This document shows positions 45,501 through 53,683 of a stretch of 64,000 bases of DNA, in pieces. Position numbers and translations under genes: made by a program. Source of the DNA: Bacteroides acidifaciens (GTDB lineage Bacteria; Bacteroidota; Bacteroidia; Bacteroidales; Bacteroidaceae); assembly GCF_903181435.1 (NCBI RefSeq), contig NZ_CAEUHO010000001.1, forward strand, positions 1,116,001 to 1,180,000. Reading direction: 5' to 3'. The notes under the pieces were generated by a model. That model had not been told where the DNA came from. It was given only the letters and a program-made list of their open reading frames with translations, and did not search any database. Every line of letters starts with the position of its first letter. The first letter of the stretch is position 1.

Positions 45501-45810
45501 TGCGACCGGTGGCACGCACAAAGCGCTTGCTGAAAACGGTATTGAAAGTACCCATGTCTATTGGCCGAGCGAAGAGGGGCATCCGCAAGCATTGGAAATG
45601 CTCCATAATAAGGAAATTGATATGGTAGTCAACATTCCTAAGAACCTGACAGCCGGAGAGTTGGACAATGGATATAAGATTCGTCGTGCAGCTATTGACT
45701 TGAATATTCCGTTGATTACAAATGCCCGTCTGGCTAGTGCATTCATTAATGCTTTCTGTACGATGAGCATTGATGATATCGCTATCAAGAGTTGGGCAGA
45801 ATATAAGTAA
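42583..45810 (+). CDS. carB: Carbamoyl-phosphate synthase large subunit
   Basis: 1075 residues, the normal size. Two homologous ATP-grasp halves (VLLGSGALKIGEAGEFDYSG near residue 8 and VVLGSGAYRIGSSVEFDWCG near 564), each with its ATP-binding and carbamate sites, then an MGS-like allosteric domain (about 940-1075, LFATGGTHKALAENGI) that binds UMP/ornithine-type effectors in known enzymes. Uses ammonia tunnelled from CarA. Two terminator hairpins follow. Confidence 0.97.
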   Translation: MKENIKKVLLLGSGALKIGEAGEFDYSGSQALKALKEEGIETVLINPNIATVQTSEGVADQIYFLPVTPYFVEKVIQKEKPEGIMLAFGGQTALNCGVALYKEGILEKYNVKVLGTPVQAIMDTEDRELFVQKLNEIDVKTIKSEAVENAEDARRAAKELGYPVIVRAAYALGGLGSGFCDNEEQLDVLVEKAFSFSPQVLVEKSLRGWKEVEYEVVRDRFDNCITVCNMENFDPLGIHTGESIVIAPSQTLTNKEYHKLRELAIRIIRHIGIVGECNVQYAFDPESEDYRVIEVNARLSRSSALASKATGYPLAFVAAKLGLGYGLFDLKNSVTKTTSAFFEPALDYVVCKIPRWDLGKFHGVDKELGSSMKSVGEVMAIGRTFEEAIQKGLRMIGQGMHGFVENKELVISDIDKALREPTDKRIFVISKAFRAGYTIDQVHELTKIDKWFLQKLMNIMETSEELHSWGNNHKQIADLPDELLRKAKVQGFSDFQIARAIGYEGDMEDGILYVRNHRKHVGILPVVKQIDTLAAEYPAQTNYLYLTYSGVANDVHYLGDHKSIVVLGSGAYRIGSSVEFDWCGVQALNTIRKEGWCSVMINYNPETVSTDYDMCDRLYFDELTFERVMDILELENPHGVIVSTGGQIPNNLALRLDAQNINILGTSAKSIDNAEDREKFSAMLDRIGVDQPRWRELTSMDDINEFVDEVGFPVLVRPSYVLSGAAMNVCSNQEELERFLKLAANVSKKHPVVVSQFIEHAKEVEMDAVAQNGEIVAYAISEHIEFAGVHSGDATIQFPPQKLYVETVRRIKRISREIAKALNISGPFNIQYLAKDNDIKVIECNLRASRSFPFVSKVLKINFIELATKVMLGLPVEKPEKNLFELDYVGIKASQFSFNRLQKADPVLGVDMASTGEVGCIGMDTSCAVLKAMLAVGYRIPQKNILLSTGTMKQKADMMDAARMLVNKGYKLFATGGTHKALAENGIESTHVYWPSEEGHPQALEMLHNKEIDMVVNIPKNLTAGELDNGYKIRRAAIDLNIPLITNARLASAFINAFCTMSIDDIAIKSWAEYK

Positions 45811-45813
45811 TGT

Positions 45814-45841
45814 GCTGTCATTCTTTTGATAGTATGACAGC
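45814..45841 (+). terminator. First hairpin after carB
   Basis: Perfect 8-base arms GCTGTCAT and ATGACAGC, then GTTTTG, three bases after the carB stop. Confidence 0.55.
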
Positions 45842-45864
45842 GTTTTGCTGAAATGAAAAAATGA

Positions 45865-45900
45865 AAAGGTCGTTCTTGTTATTCAGGAGCGGCCTTTTTG
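45865..45900 (+). terminator. Second terminator after carB
   Basis: Arms AAAGGTCGTTCT and AGGAGCGGCCTTT pair through G-U wobbles around GTTATTC and end in TTTTTG. Confidence 0.7.
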
Positions 45901-46032
45901 TCTACTTACTGATTAATGTGCCAATTTTGGTATTAATTTGTATAGGTTATTAAAAACTTCATATGAAAATCTTAGTAAACAGCCATCTTTATTGGAAATT
46001 CGTTCTATTTCTTGTAATATCATACTGATTTT

Positions 46033-46070
46033 ATATCAACTATCTGCGAAGATCGTTGATATATTTTTTT
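46033..46070 (+). terminator. Orphan intrinsic terminator, with a micro-ORF upstream
   Basis: Perfect 8-base arms ATATCAAC (46033-46040) and GTTGATAT (46055-46062) followed by seven T residues. Two terminators already close carB upstream, so this one implies another transcript from 45901-46032. That stretch has a 21-codon frame at 45963-46028 (starts MKILVNSHLYW, hydrophobic end) but no convincing promoter. Confidence 0.6.
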
Positions 46071-46118
46071 ATAGCAAGCAAAGGTGGAAAACGAAATACG
46101 AATAAGAGAAAAACATAA

Positions 46119-46190
46119 AGCGCTGCTTTACGAAGGCTAAAGCATAGCTTTACGACCTCTAAAGCTATGCTTTAAGACTAAGAAAGCACC
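46119..46190. repeat. 22-base-phased dyad array 3 (AGCnnnGCTTTA family)
   Basis: Units start at 46119, 46141 and 46163, with a partial one (AGCACC) at 46185. Each opens AGC-nnn-GCT-TTA and closes CTAA or similar; nnn is GCT, ATA, TAT, so neighbouring units 2 and 3 are complementary and can pair (AAAGCATAGCTTTA / TAAAGCTATGCTTTA). Upstream of manC, 130 bases before its start. Array 5 has the same sequence family. Confidence 0.85.
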
Positions 46191-46291
46191 ATGTGTTACA
46201 AGTGTTTTAATTAGTTTCTTTTGTTTTCCTTGTAAATTTGGACATTTTGGAGTAACTTGCGCGATTATTTAAAAATTGGAGAATAACAGGT

Positions 46292-47338
46292 ATGGATAAT
46301 CATGTCGTAATAATGGCTGGTGGCATTGGCAGTCGTTTTTGGCCGATGAGTACACCGGAATGTCCAAAACAATTTATTGATGTAATGGGATGCGGACGGT
46401 CGCTGATTCAGTTGACAGCCGATCGTTTTGACGGTGTTTGCCCGAAGGAAAATATGTGGGTGGTTACTTCCGAGAAATATATAGATATTGTTCGGGAGCA
46501 GTTGCCCGAGATACCGGAGAGTAATATCTTGGCAGAGCCTTGTGCACGGAATACTGCGCCTTGTATAGCTTATGCTTGTTGGAAGATTAAAAAGAAACAT
46601 CCGAATGCAAATATCGTAGTGACTCCTTCGGATGCACTGGTTATTGATACGGGGGAATTCCGCCGGGTGGTAGAGAAGGCGCTTCGTTTTACGAATGATA
46701 GCAGTGCTATTGTTACCCTAGGTATCAAACCGACCCGTCCGGAAACAGGATATGGATATATTGCTGCCGGAGATCAGATAATGACGGATAAGGAGATTTT
46801 TACGGTAGATGCATTCAAAGAAAAACCGGATAAAGAAACTGCTGAGAGGTACTTGGCAGAAGGAAATTACTTCTGGAATGCCGGAATCTTTGTGTGGAAT
46901 GTACGTACCATAACCTCGGTGATGCGTGTATATGCTCCGGGGATTGCACAGATTTTCGACCGTATCTTCCCAGACTTCTATACGGAGAAAGAAAGCGAAA
47001 CGATAAAGAAGCTGTTCCCGACTTGCGAAAGCATTTCTATTGACTACGCAGTGATGGAGAAAGCCCAGGAAATCTATGTACTGCCTGCTTCATTCGGTTG
47101 GTCGGATTTGGGTACATGGGGCGCTTTGCGCGGACTTTTGCCACAAGATAAATCTGGAAATGCTACGGTAGGAACGGATATTCGCCTGTATGACAGTAAG
47201 AACTGTATTGTACACACCAGCGAAGAAAAGCGGGTGGTGGTTCAAGGACTGGACGGATATATCATTGCCGAGAAAGATAATACATTGTTGATTTGCAAAT
47301 TGGAAGAAGAACAGAGGATTAAGGAGTTCTCGAAATAA
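46292..47338 (+). CDS. manC: Mannose-1-phosphate guanylyltransferase
   Basis: 348 residues, nucleotidyltransferase domain only, without the PMI half of bifunctional ManC. The signature IMAGGIGSRFWPMSTPECPKQF opens the protein; VTPSDALVID is the metal/nucleotide site; ETGYGYI, FKEKPD and FFWNAGIFVW are typical; a short left-handed-helix tail follows. Makes GDP-mannose for capsule, glycoprotein and, after conversion, GDP-fucose. A weak promoter (TTG, 20 bases, TAACTTGC, near 46251-46258) precedes it. Transcribed alone. Confidence 0.93.
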   Translation: MDNHVVIMAGGIGSRFWPMSTPECPKQFIDVMGCGRSLIQLTADRFDGVCPKENMWVVTSEKYIDIVREQLPEIPESNILAEPCARNTAPCIAYACWKIKKKHPNANIVVTPSDALVIDTGEFRRVVEKALRFTNDSSAIVTLGIKPTRPETGYGYIAAGDQIMTDKEIFTVDAFKEKPDKETAERYLAEGNYFWNAGIFVWNVRTITSVMRVYAPGIAQIFDRIFPDFYTEKESETIKKLFPTCESISIDYAVMEKAQEIYVLPASFGWSDLGTWGALRGLLPQDKSGNATVGTDIRLYDSKNCIVHTSEEKRVVVQGLDGYIIAEKDNTLLICKLEEEQRIKEFSK

Positions 47339-47341
47339 GAA

Positions 47342-47419
47342 CTATTCCGGATTCTGATATTCACGTGGTGTTATCCCTGTCATCCGTTTTAGTATAATGG
47401 ACTGGTTTATCCAGTCCAT
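47342..47419 (-). pseudogene. Fragment of an AraC-type HTH regulator
   Basis: Minus-strand frame of 25 codons reading MDWINQSIILKRMTGITPRE, then YQNPE and a stop. KRMTGITPREY is the terminal signature of AraC/XylS DNA-binding domains (usually NQSYFSRVFKRMTG). The rest of the gene is absent; the fragment begins inside a perfect 11-base hairpin (47395-47421, TAATGGACTGG / CCAGTCCATTA), which may also serve as the manC terminator. Confidence 0.6.
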
Positions 47420-47522
47420 TACTGTTTGTTAGCTGGCTTGTCGGACGACCATTAGCCTGTTTAATGACAAAATGTATCTTGATTTTGGTTTATATAAGAT
47501 AGATGTCAATTTGATAATATTC

Positions 47523-47999
47523 CTACTTTTTCTCAATTAACTTGAATCTTAATCTCAGCGTTTGTCGTTCTTCGTCATAATCATAGCTGATGATTTTGAA
47601 ATTTCCTACTTCAGAAGTATTGGATACATGCGAACCGATGCAGGCACAGGCATCATAATCTCCAATGCGAATGATGCGAAGTGTTTCGCTGGCATCGGCA
47701 GGTAGTTTGCTCAAGTCTACAATGTCTTTAGCCTGCTCATGTGTCATAAACTCAATAGTCACTGGCAGATTCTGACTGATGACTTCGTTCACTTTATTTT
47801 CAATAGATTGTATCTGCTCTGTTGTCGGACAAGAGGAAAGAATATAATCACATTTACTTTTTTTTCTTTCTATGTGGGCATTGCGAGAGCGTGGGCAACC
47901 GAAAGTTTTTACCATAGTGGCATTTAATAAATGCTCCGCTGTATGCATGGGCGGGTACTCCTGTTTGTTGTGGTCGTTGAGTTGAGGCTGTTGTTCCAT
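47523..47999 (-). CDS. AlaX-like tRNA-editing (SAD) domain protein
   Basis: 158 residues. Zinc-site motifs of the alanyl/threonyl-tRNA synthetase second additional domain are present: H19-x3-H23 (MHTAEHLLN) and C120-x3-H124 (CACIGSHVSNTSEVG). Free-standing proteins of this kind deacylate mischarged tRNA-Ala (Ser-tRNA-Ala or Gly-tRNA-Ala). It lacks the N-terminal extension of longer AlaX proteins. Cytosolic, transcribed alone. Confidence 0.85.
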   Translation of the reverse strand: MEQQPQLNDHNKQEYPPMHTAEHLLNATMVKTFGCPRSRNAHIERKKSKCDYILSSCPTTEQIQSIENKVNEVISQNLPVTIEFMTHEQAKDIVDLSKLPADASETLRIIRIGDYDACACIGSHVSNTSEVGNFKIISYDYDEERQTLRLRFKLIEKK

Positions 48000-48170
48000 A
48001 AATTATTCTTATTTTCCAATTATAATTTTTTCTCCTAAGAAATGGGGCTGTTTATCTATTGCTAAGTCAATAAACATTTTTACTCTCGCAAATATAAAGC
48101 AATTTGCGTTTCATTTATTTTTTGTTTACAAAAATACCATTCTTTTTTAGGATTCCAAACGTATAGGCAT

Positions 48171-48233
48171 AAAAAAAGGAGCAACGCCTTGCTCCAACCT
48201 TTGTTAACCTTAAATCTAATACTATGAAAAACA
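48171..48233 (-). ncRNA. Small RNA of about 63 nt, copy 1
   Basis: Minus strand: consensus promoter, then about 63 bases ending in a hairpin (GGAGCAA / TTGCTCC, 48178-48195) and seven U residues. The body reads AGTATTAGATTTAAGG then TTAACAAAGGTTGG. Copy 2 at 49325 differs by one base. No protein frame. Function unknown. Confidence 0.7.
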
Positions 48234-48238
48234 CATTG

Positions 48239-48269
48239 CAAAGGTACGGACTTTTGCGACAATAGCAAA
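48239..48269 (-). promoter_or_regulatory. Promoter of small RNA copy 1
   Basis: Minus strand TTTG (48269-48266), 19-base spacer, TACCTTTG (48246-48239): exact consensus. Confidence 0.8.
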
Positions 48270-48418
48270 TAATCCAAGAAAAACAACATGTTATATAACA
48301 TAGATTAAGAAAATTGGGTTTGATGTTAACGCTTATTTGCTGATTGAGTAACAAGATACATGAGAATTCTGTATCTTTGCGTGTGATTAATATTTCACTA
48401 ATACTTAAAAATATAAAG

Positions 48419-49123
48419 ATGAAAGGAAAAAGGATAGGCGAGTGGGCATTATTGGCTGTTATTTGTTTGAGTTTCTCAATAGGAGAGACTTTTGCTCAGA
48501 AAAAAGATTTTGCAAACTTGGCTCGCTATGCAAAAGAAAATGTAGCGTTGCCGACACCGGCAAAAAAAGAGAAAAGGGTTGTGTTTATGGGAAACTCTAT
48601 TACCGAGGGGTGGGTGCGGACTCATCCGGAGTTTTTTAAGACGAACGGATATATCGGTCGTGGTATTAGTGGGCAGACTTCCTATCAGTTCTTGCTGCGC
48701 TTCCGTGAAGATGTGATAAATCTTTCTCCAGCTTTGGTAGTCATTAATGCCGGAACCAATGATGTGGCGGAAAATACGAATCCTTATAATGAAGATTATA
48801 CTTTTGGCAATATCGTTTCTATGGTCGAACTGGCTAAGGCAAATAAGATAAAGGTGATATTGACTTCCGTACTTCCTGCTGCGGCTTTTAAATGGAGAAT
48901 GGAAATAAAAGATGCTCCACAGAAGATTCAAGCCTTGAATGCCCGTATAGAGGCTTATGCTAAGGCTAATAAAATTCCGTTCGTAAATTATTATAAGGCA
49001 ATGGTGGCCGGCGATAGTCAAGCTTTGAATCCTCAATATACAAAAGATGGAGTTCATCCGACAGGTGAAGGATATGATATTATGGAACCATTGATTAAAG
49101 CTGCGATAGAGAAAGCGCTTTGA
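48419..49123 (+). CDS. Exported SGNH/GDSL hydrolase
   Basis: 234 residues from the ATG at 48419. The frame is open from 48344, but a TATCTTTG -7 box lies at 48372-48379 and the internal start gives a proper signal peptide (MKGKRIGEWALLAVICLSFS, cut after FAQ), so the shorter form is chosen. Catalytic blocks: GNSITEGW (Ser60), GRGISGQT, GTNDV (Asn114) and DGVHPTGEGY (Asp210, His213). Probably a periplasmic or surface esterase/acetylesterase acting on glycans; substrate unknown. Flanked by two copies of the same small-RNA gene. Confidence 0.88.
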   Translation: MKGKRIGEWALLAVICLSFSIGETFAQKKDFANLARYAKENVALPTPAKKEKRVVFMGNSITEGWVRTHPEFFKTNGYIGRGISGQTSYQFLLRFREDVINLSPALVVINAGTNDVAENTNPYNEDYTFGNIVSMVELAKANKIKVILTSVLPAAAFKWRMEIKDAPQKIQALNARIEAYAKANKIPFVNYYKAMVAGDSQALNPQYTKDGVHPTGEGYDIMEPLIKAAIEKAL

Positions 49124-49201
49124 GGAATGTTGGCAGATTTTGATGCGGGCGACGGTCGTAAATAAGTAAACTTTCGTACTAGAAAATAGTGGATAAAAAT
49201 G

Positions 49202-49289
49202 GCGTCACTATCCGGTTGGCATAGTGACGGTATGTGGCTATGATAGTGACGGTATCCCACCCGGATAGCGTCACTGTTTTTTGTGGTGT
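49202..49289. repeat. 22-base-phased dyad array 4 (GTCAC/GTGAC cores)
   Basis: Four abutting 22-base units start at 49202, 49224, 49246 and 49268. Units 1 and 4 open GCGTCAC, units 2 and 3 open GTGACGGTAT; units 1 to 3 end in ATA. Outer and inner cores are complementary (GTCAC against GTGAC), so the array folds on itself. It lies between the convergent GDSL gene and the minus-strand small RNA/uvrB. Confidence 0.85.
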
Positions 49290-49324
49290 GTTCGAAATAA
49301 GAAAGACAGGATAAGTACGGGCAT

Positions 49325-49387
49325 AAAAAAAGGAGCAACGCCTTGCTCCAACCTTTGTTAACCTTAAATCTAATACTATGAAAAACA
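49325..49387 (-). ncRNA. Small RNA of about 63 nt, copy 2
   Basis: Same organisation as the copy at 48171: consensus promoter, 63 bases, hairpin (49332-49349) and seven U residues, with one base difference in the shared stretch. The upstream promoter spacers differ, so conservation is centred on the RNA and its -7 region. Confidence 0.7.
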
Positions 49388-49392
49388 CAATG

Positions 49393-49423
49393 CAAAGATA
49401 CGGACTTTCGTGATATTTGCAAA
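49393..49423 (-). promoter_or_regulatory. Promoter of small RNA copy 2
   Basis: Minus strand TTTG (49423-49420), 19-base spacer, TATCTTTG (49400-49393). Confidence 0.8.
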
Positions 49424-49494
49424 TTATCAGTGAATGATTCGTGTTTTTATAACACTAGTTAGATATTTGGCTCCTGTATTATAGATTTGTTAAG

Positions 49495-49524
49495 ATTCTC
49501 CATCTTCCGTGGTAGATGGAGAAT
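49495..49524 (-). terminator. Hairpin after uvrB
   Basis: Perfect 11-base arms ATTCTCCATCT and AGATGGAGAAT with an 8-base loop, eight bases beyond the uvrB stop. The T run lies before rather than after the stem on the minus strand, so efficiency is uncertain. Confidence 0.5.
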
Positions 49525-49532
49525 GAAAAAAC

Positions 49533-51566
49533 TTATCCCCATTTTTCTTTCATTAAATCTTCCAGTTTCAGTAATTCGTCACGATATTGGGCAGCTTCAA
49601 TGAATTCCAATTTCTTGGCGGCTTCCTGCATAAGTTTGCGGGTACGCTCGATGCTCTTTTCCATTTGCGGTTTGCTCATATACTGTATTACCGGATCGGC
49701 TGCGATATTTGGCGTGGCAGGTTCGATATAAGCATGTTTCTCCTTCAATAATTCATTTGCTTCGGAGTTTGCATTGCCGAATAAGGTCAGATTTCTAGCC
49801 TTCTTGATTTGTTGTGGAGTAATACCGTTTGCTTCATTATATGCCAACTGTTTTTCACGACGACGGTTAGTCTCGTCAATGGTCAACTTCATGCTATCCG
49901 TCATTTTGTCGGCGTACATGATAACTTTTCCATTCACATTACGCGCGGCGCGTCCCGCGGTCTGTGTCAACGAACGGTGGGAGCGAAGGAATCCTTCCTT
50001 ATCTGCGTCAAGAATAGCTACAAGAGATACTTCGGGAAGGTCCAACCCTTCACGAAGCAGATTCACTCCGATAAGTACATCGTAAATTCCTTGCCGGAGA
50101 TCATCCATGATTTTAACACGTTCGAGCGTATCGACATCACTATGGATATAATTACATCTTACATTATTATTAAGAAGGTATTCCGTCAATTCTTCCGCCA
50201 TTCGTTTGGTCAGCGTAGTGACAAGTACACGTTCTTCCTTTTCTATCCGCAATTGAATTTCTTCCATCAAGTCATCAATCTGATTTAGGCTCGGACGAAC
50301 TTCAATAATCGGATCCAATAAACCGGTAGGACGGATTACCTGTTCCACAACAATACCTTCGGATTGAATTAATTCATAATCAGCCGGTGTTGCACTGACG
50401 TAAACCACTTGTTTGGCCATTTCCTGAAACTCTTCAAATTTCAGCGGACGGTTATCCATAGCGGCAGGCAGGCGGAATCCGTATTCCACAAGATTGACTT
50501 TACGTGCACGGTCTCCCCCGTACATGGCGCGGACTTGCGGTACGCTTACATGACTTTCATCAATAACGATGAGAAAATCCTCAGGGAAGAAGTCGAGCAG
50601 ACAGTAGGGGCGGGTGCCGGCAGCACGACCGTCGAAATAACGGGAATAATTTTCAATGCCGGAACAATGGCCGAGTTCCCGAATCATTTCCATATCGTAA
50701 GTGACCCGCTCATAGAGTCGTTTTGCTTCATATTCCTTGCCGATGGACTCAAAGAAAGCCACTTGTTTGGTCAAATCATCCTCTATTTCGTGAATGGCGC
50801 GGAGAGTGGCTTCCTTGGTGGTCATAAATAAATTGGCCGGATAAATCTTATAAGCATCGAATGGAGCGATGGTGACACCTGTAATGGGATCGACCTCTTC
50901 TATGCCATCAATTTCATCTCCCCAGAAGGTGACGCGAAGCAGATTGTCTGTGTAAGCCAGATAAATATCTACCGTATCACCTTTCACGCGGAAATTGCCA
51001 CGGTTAAGGTCAATATCGTTACGTACATACAGGCTGTCCACCAAACGGCGAAGAAATACGTTGCGGTCCATCATACGGCCCCGTTCTATATCAATCACAT
51101 TCTTATAGAAATCCGAAGGGTTTCCCATACCATAAATGCAGGAAACGGAAGAAACCACTATCACGTCTTTTCGCCCGGAGAGTAGGGCGGAAGTAGCGGC
51201 AAGACGCAGCTTGTCAATTTCGTCATTGATAGCCAAGTCCTTTTCTATATATGTGTCACTGCCTGGCAGATAGGCTTCCGGCTGGTAATAATCGTAGTAA
51301 GAAACATAATACTCCACCGCATTATTGGGGAAGAATCCTTTAAATTCGCCATATAGCTGGGCAGCCAGTGTTTTATTATGACTCAAAATCAACGTCGGTT
51401 TGTTGATATTGGCAATTACGTTGGCGATGGTAAATGTTTTTCCCGAACCGGTGACTCCCAATAAAGTCTGTGCAGGAACTCCCTGAAGAATTCCTTCTGT
51501 CAGTTGTGCGATAGCTTCCGGTTGATCCCCCGTAGGCTTGTAAGCTGATGTTAGTTCAAAATTCAT
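49533..51566 (-). CDS. uvrB: Excinuclease ABC subunit B
   Basis: 677 residues from the ATG at 51566 (a TTG at 51590 would add eight residues). Helicase-like ATPase of nucleotide excision repair that verifies damage and loads UvrC. Walker [10 protein letters not shown] (Gly37-Thr44), beta-hairpin region [20 protein letters not shown]-type [11 protein letters not shown], motif [12 protein letters not shown], and the C-terminal UVR motif ([20 protein letters not shown] region) that contacts UvrC. uvrA lies 6.5 kb away on the other strand. Confidence 0.97.
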   Translation of the reverse strand: MNFELTSAYKPTGDQPEAIAQLTEGILQGVPAQTLLGVTGSGKTFTIANVIANINKPTLILSHNKTLAAQLYGEFKGFFPNNAVEYYVSYYDYYQPEAYLPGSDTYIEKDLAINDEIDKLRLAATSALLSGRKDVIVVSSVSCIYGMGNPSDFYKNVIDIERGRMMDRNVFLRRLVDSLYVRNDIDLNRGNFRVKGDTVDIYLAYTDNLLRVTFWGDEIDGIEEVDPITGVTIAPFDAYKIYPANLFMTTKEATLRAIHEIEDDLTKQVAFFESIGKEYEAKRLYERVTYDMEMIRELGHCSGIENYSRYFDGRAAGTRPYCLLDFFPEDFLIVIDESHVSVPQVRAMYGGDRARKVNLVEYGFRLPAAMDNRPLKFEEFQEMAKQVVYVSATPADYELIQSEGIVVEQVIRPTGLLDPIIEVRPSLNQIDDLMEEIQLRIEKEERVLVTTLTKRMAEELTEYLLNNNVRCNYIHSDVDTLERVKIMDDLRQGIYDVLIGVNLLREGLDLPEVSLVAILDADKEGFLRSHRSLTQTAGRAARNVNGKVIMYADKMTDSMKLTIDETNRRREKQLAYNEANGITPQQIKKARNLTLFGNANSEANELLKEKHAYIEPATPNIAADPVIQYMSKPQMEKSIERTRKLMQEAAKKLEFIEAAQYRDELLKLEDLMKEKWG

Positions 51567-51700
51567 AGTTAATCCTAAAAAGTGGAGCAATATTCGGTAA
51601 AATAATCGAGATTACAAATCATTTTTCCAAATAAATCCTTTACTTTGCAACATATTAATATCAAAAAACAGATTCATACAACTAGTAATACCAGAAACAC

Positions 51701-52999
51701 ATGATTTGGAATGAGAGCATTGAGTGTATGGACCGCGAAAGTCTTCGCAAGATTCAAAGCATACGACTCAAGAAAATTGTAGATTACGTTTATCACAACA
51801 CGCCCTTCTATCGGAAGAAGATGCAGGAAATGGGGATTACTCCCGACGATATCAATAGTATTGATGATATTGTAAAACTGCCGTTTACCACGAAACATGA
51901 TTTAAGAGATAATTATCCGTTCGGACTTTGTGCCGTGCCGATGAGCCAGATTGTACGTATCCATGCATCTTCCGGTACTACCGGAAAGCCGACAGTTGTT
52001 GGATATACCCGTAAGGACTTGTCTTCGTGGGCGGAATGTATTTCACGTGCTTTTACTGCGTATGGGGCAAGCCGCTCTGACATATTCCAGGTATCTTATG
52101 GATACGGGCTTTTCACAGGTGGGCTGGGTGCGCATGCCGGAGCTGAAAATATTGGAGCTTCCGTTATTCCGATGTCGAGTGGTAACACGGAGAAACAGAT
52201 TACTTTGATGCATGATTTTGGTTCGACAGTACTTTGTTGCACGCCTTCTTATGCACTTTATCTGGCGGATGCTATCAAAGATTCCGGTTTGCCGCGCGAA
52301 GAATTTAAGCTGAAGATGGGGGCTTTCGGTGCGGAACCCTGGACTGAAAATATGCGTCATGAAATTGAGGAAAAGCTTGGCATCAAGGCTTATGATATTT
52401 ATGGTTTGAGTGAAATAGCCGGACCGGGTGTGGGTTATGAGTGTGAATGCCAGCGTGGTACGCACTTGAATGAAGACCATTACTTCCCCGAAATTATAGA
52501 TCCGAATACTTTGCAACCGGTGGAATCCGGACAAACAGGCGAATTGGTATTTACCCACCTGACTAAGGAAGGTATGCCGTTGCTTCGTTATCGTACGCGC
52601 GACTTGACTGCTTTGCATTACGATAAATGTTCTTGTGGACGTACGTTGGTGCGCATGGATCGCATTCTGGGACGTAGTGACGATATGTTGATTATCCGTG
52701 GTGTAAACGTGTTCCCGACGCAAATCGAGTCCGTTATTCTCGAAATGGCGGAATTTGAACCTCACTATCTGTTGATAGTAGGTCGTGAAAACAATACCGA
52801 TACGATGGAGCTTCAGGTAGAGGTACGCCCTGAATACTATTCGGACGAGATTAACAAAATGCTGGCCTTGAAGAAAAAACTGGCAGGACGTCTGCAAAGC
52901 GTAATTGGATTGGGAGTTAACGTGAAACTGGTAGAACCGCGCAGCATTGAGCGTAGCGTAGGCAAAGCGAAACGAGTGATTGATAACAGAAAAATATAA
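51701..52999 (+). CDS. Phenylacetate-CoA ligase family
   Basis: 432 residues, the short PaaK type of adenylate-forming enzyme. AMP-binding loop HASSGTTGKPTVVGYT, then YGLSEIAGPGVGYEC, RYRTRDL and the C-terminal domain GRSDDMLIIRGVNVFPTQIE. Activates aryl acids such as phenylacetate to CoA thioesters. With the ACT-domain gene 32 bases downstream this is a pair widespread in anaerobes, thought to salvage aryl acetates for reductive carboxylation to aromatic amino acids; the oxidoreductase partner is not in the window. Confidence 0.92.
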   Translation: MIWNESIECMDRESLRKIQSIRLKKIVDYVYHNTPFYRKKMQEMGITPDDINSIDDIVKLPFTTKHDLRDNYPFGLCAVPMSQIVRIHASSGTTGKPTVVGYTRKDLSSWAECISRAFTAYGASRSDIFQVSYGYGLFTGGLGAHAGAENIGASVIPMSSGNTEKQITLMHDFGSTVLCCTPSYALYLADAIKDSGLPREEFKLKMGAFGAEPWTENMRHEIEEKLGIKAYDIYGLSEIAGPGVGYECECQRGTHLNEDHYFPEIIDPNTLQPVESGQTGELVFTHLTKEGMPLLRYRTRDLTALHYDKCSCGRTLVRMDRILGRSDDMLIIRGVNVFPTQIESVILEMAEFEPHYLLIVGRENNTDTMELQVEVRPEYYSDEINKMLALKKKLAGRLQSVIGLGVNVKLVEPRSIERSVGKAKRVIDNRKI

Positions 53000-53031
53000 T
53001 ACCTGAACTTACAATATAATACTTTACGATC

Positions 53032-53457
53032 ATGGTAGCAAAACAACTTTCTATCTTTTTGGAAAACAAGTCAGGCCGTTTGACGGAAGTGACTGAAGTG
53101 CTGGCGAAAGAGAATGTCAATCTTTCAGCCTTGTGCATCGCAGAAAATGCAGATTTTGGCATTTTGCGTGGAATAGTATCCGACCCGGATAGAGCATATA
53201 AAACTTTGAAAGATAATCATTTTGCAGTGAATGTGACTGATGTGGTTGGCATTAGCTGCCCGAACGTACCGGGGGCTTTGGCTAAAGTGCTGGGATTCTT
53301 ATCGGACGAAGGGGTATTTATCGAATATATGTATTCGTTTGCTAATAACAATATCGCTAATGTGGTGATTCGTCCCAGCAATCTGGATAAATGTATTGAA
53401 GTGTTGAAAGAAAAGAAGGTCGATCTGCTGGCTGCGAGCGACCTGTATAAACTGTAA
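53032..53457 (+). CDS. Tandem ACT-domain protein
   Basis: 141 residues formed of two ACT domains: QLSIFLENKSGRLTEVTEVL (about 4-70) and VVGISCPNVPGALAKVLGFL (about 72-141). ACT domains bind amino acids; the G-R-L and P-G-A-L turns at the ligand interface are intact. No catalytic domain. Probably senses an aromatic amino acid and acts on the co-transcribed ligase; partner is inferred from position. Confidence 0.88.
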   Translation: MVAKQLSIFLENKSGRLTEVTEVLAKENVNLSALCIAENADFGILRGIVSDPDRAYKTLKDNHFAVNVTDVVGISCPNVPGALAKVLGFLSDEGVFIEYMYSFANNNIANVVIRPSNLDKCIEVLKEKKVDLLAASDLYKL

Positions 53458-53495
53458 ATGTCAAGATTGAAATGTAGACAGTAAATAATGAACAA

Positions 53496-53563
53496 TAAAC
53501 AATATGCGGTGGATGGGCTGTACTTTCAGTTAATGGTGCAGTTTATTCACCGCGTATTGTTTA
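53496..53563 (+). terminator. Long hairpin after the ACT gene
   Basis: 16-base arms TAAACAATATGCGGTG and CACCGCGTATTGTTTA with one wobble and a 36-base loop that itself can fold (CTGTAC/GTGCAG). The tail is not T-rich. Confidence 0.5.
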
Positions 53564-53633
53564 TGGTTCGACGTCATTTTCTCCCCTTTTGTCGATGTTT
53601 AACGCCTTTTATGTATTAAAAAACATAGATTAA

Positions 53634-53664
53634 TTGCTAAATTCCCGGCGAATCAGTAACTTTG
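53634..53664 (+). promoter_or_regulatory. bamD promoter
   Basis: TTGC at 53634-53637, 19-base spacer, TAACTTTG at 53657-53664; the start codon is 20 bases beyond. Confidence 0.65.
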
Positions 53665-53683
53665 CGCATTATTTTTAAATAGG

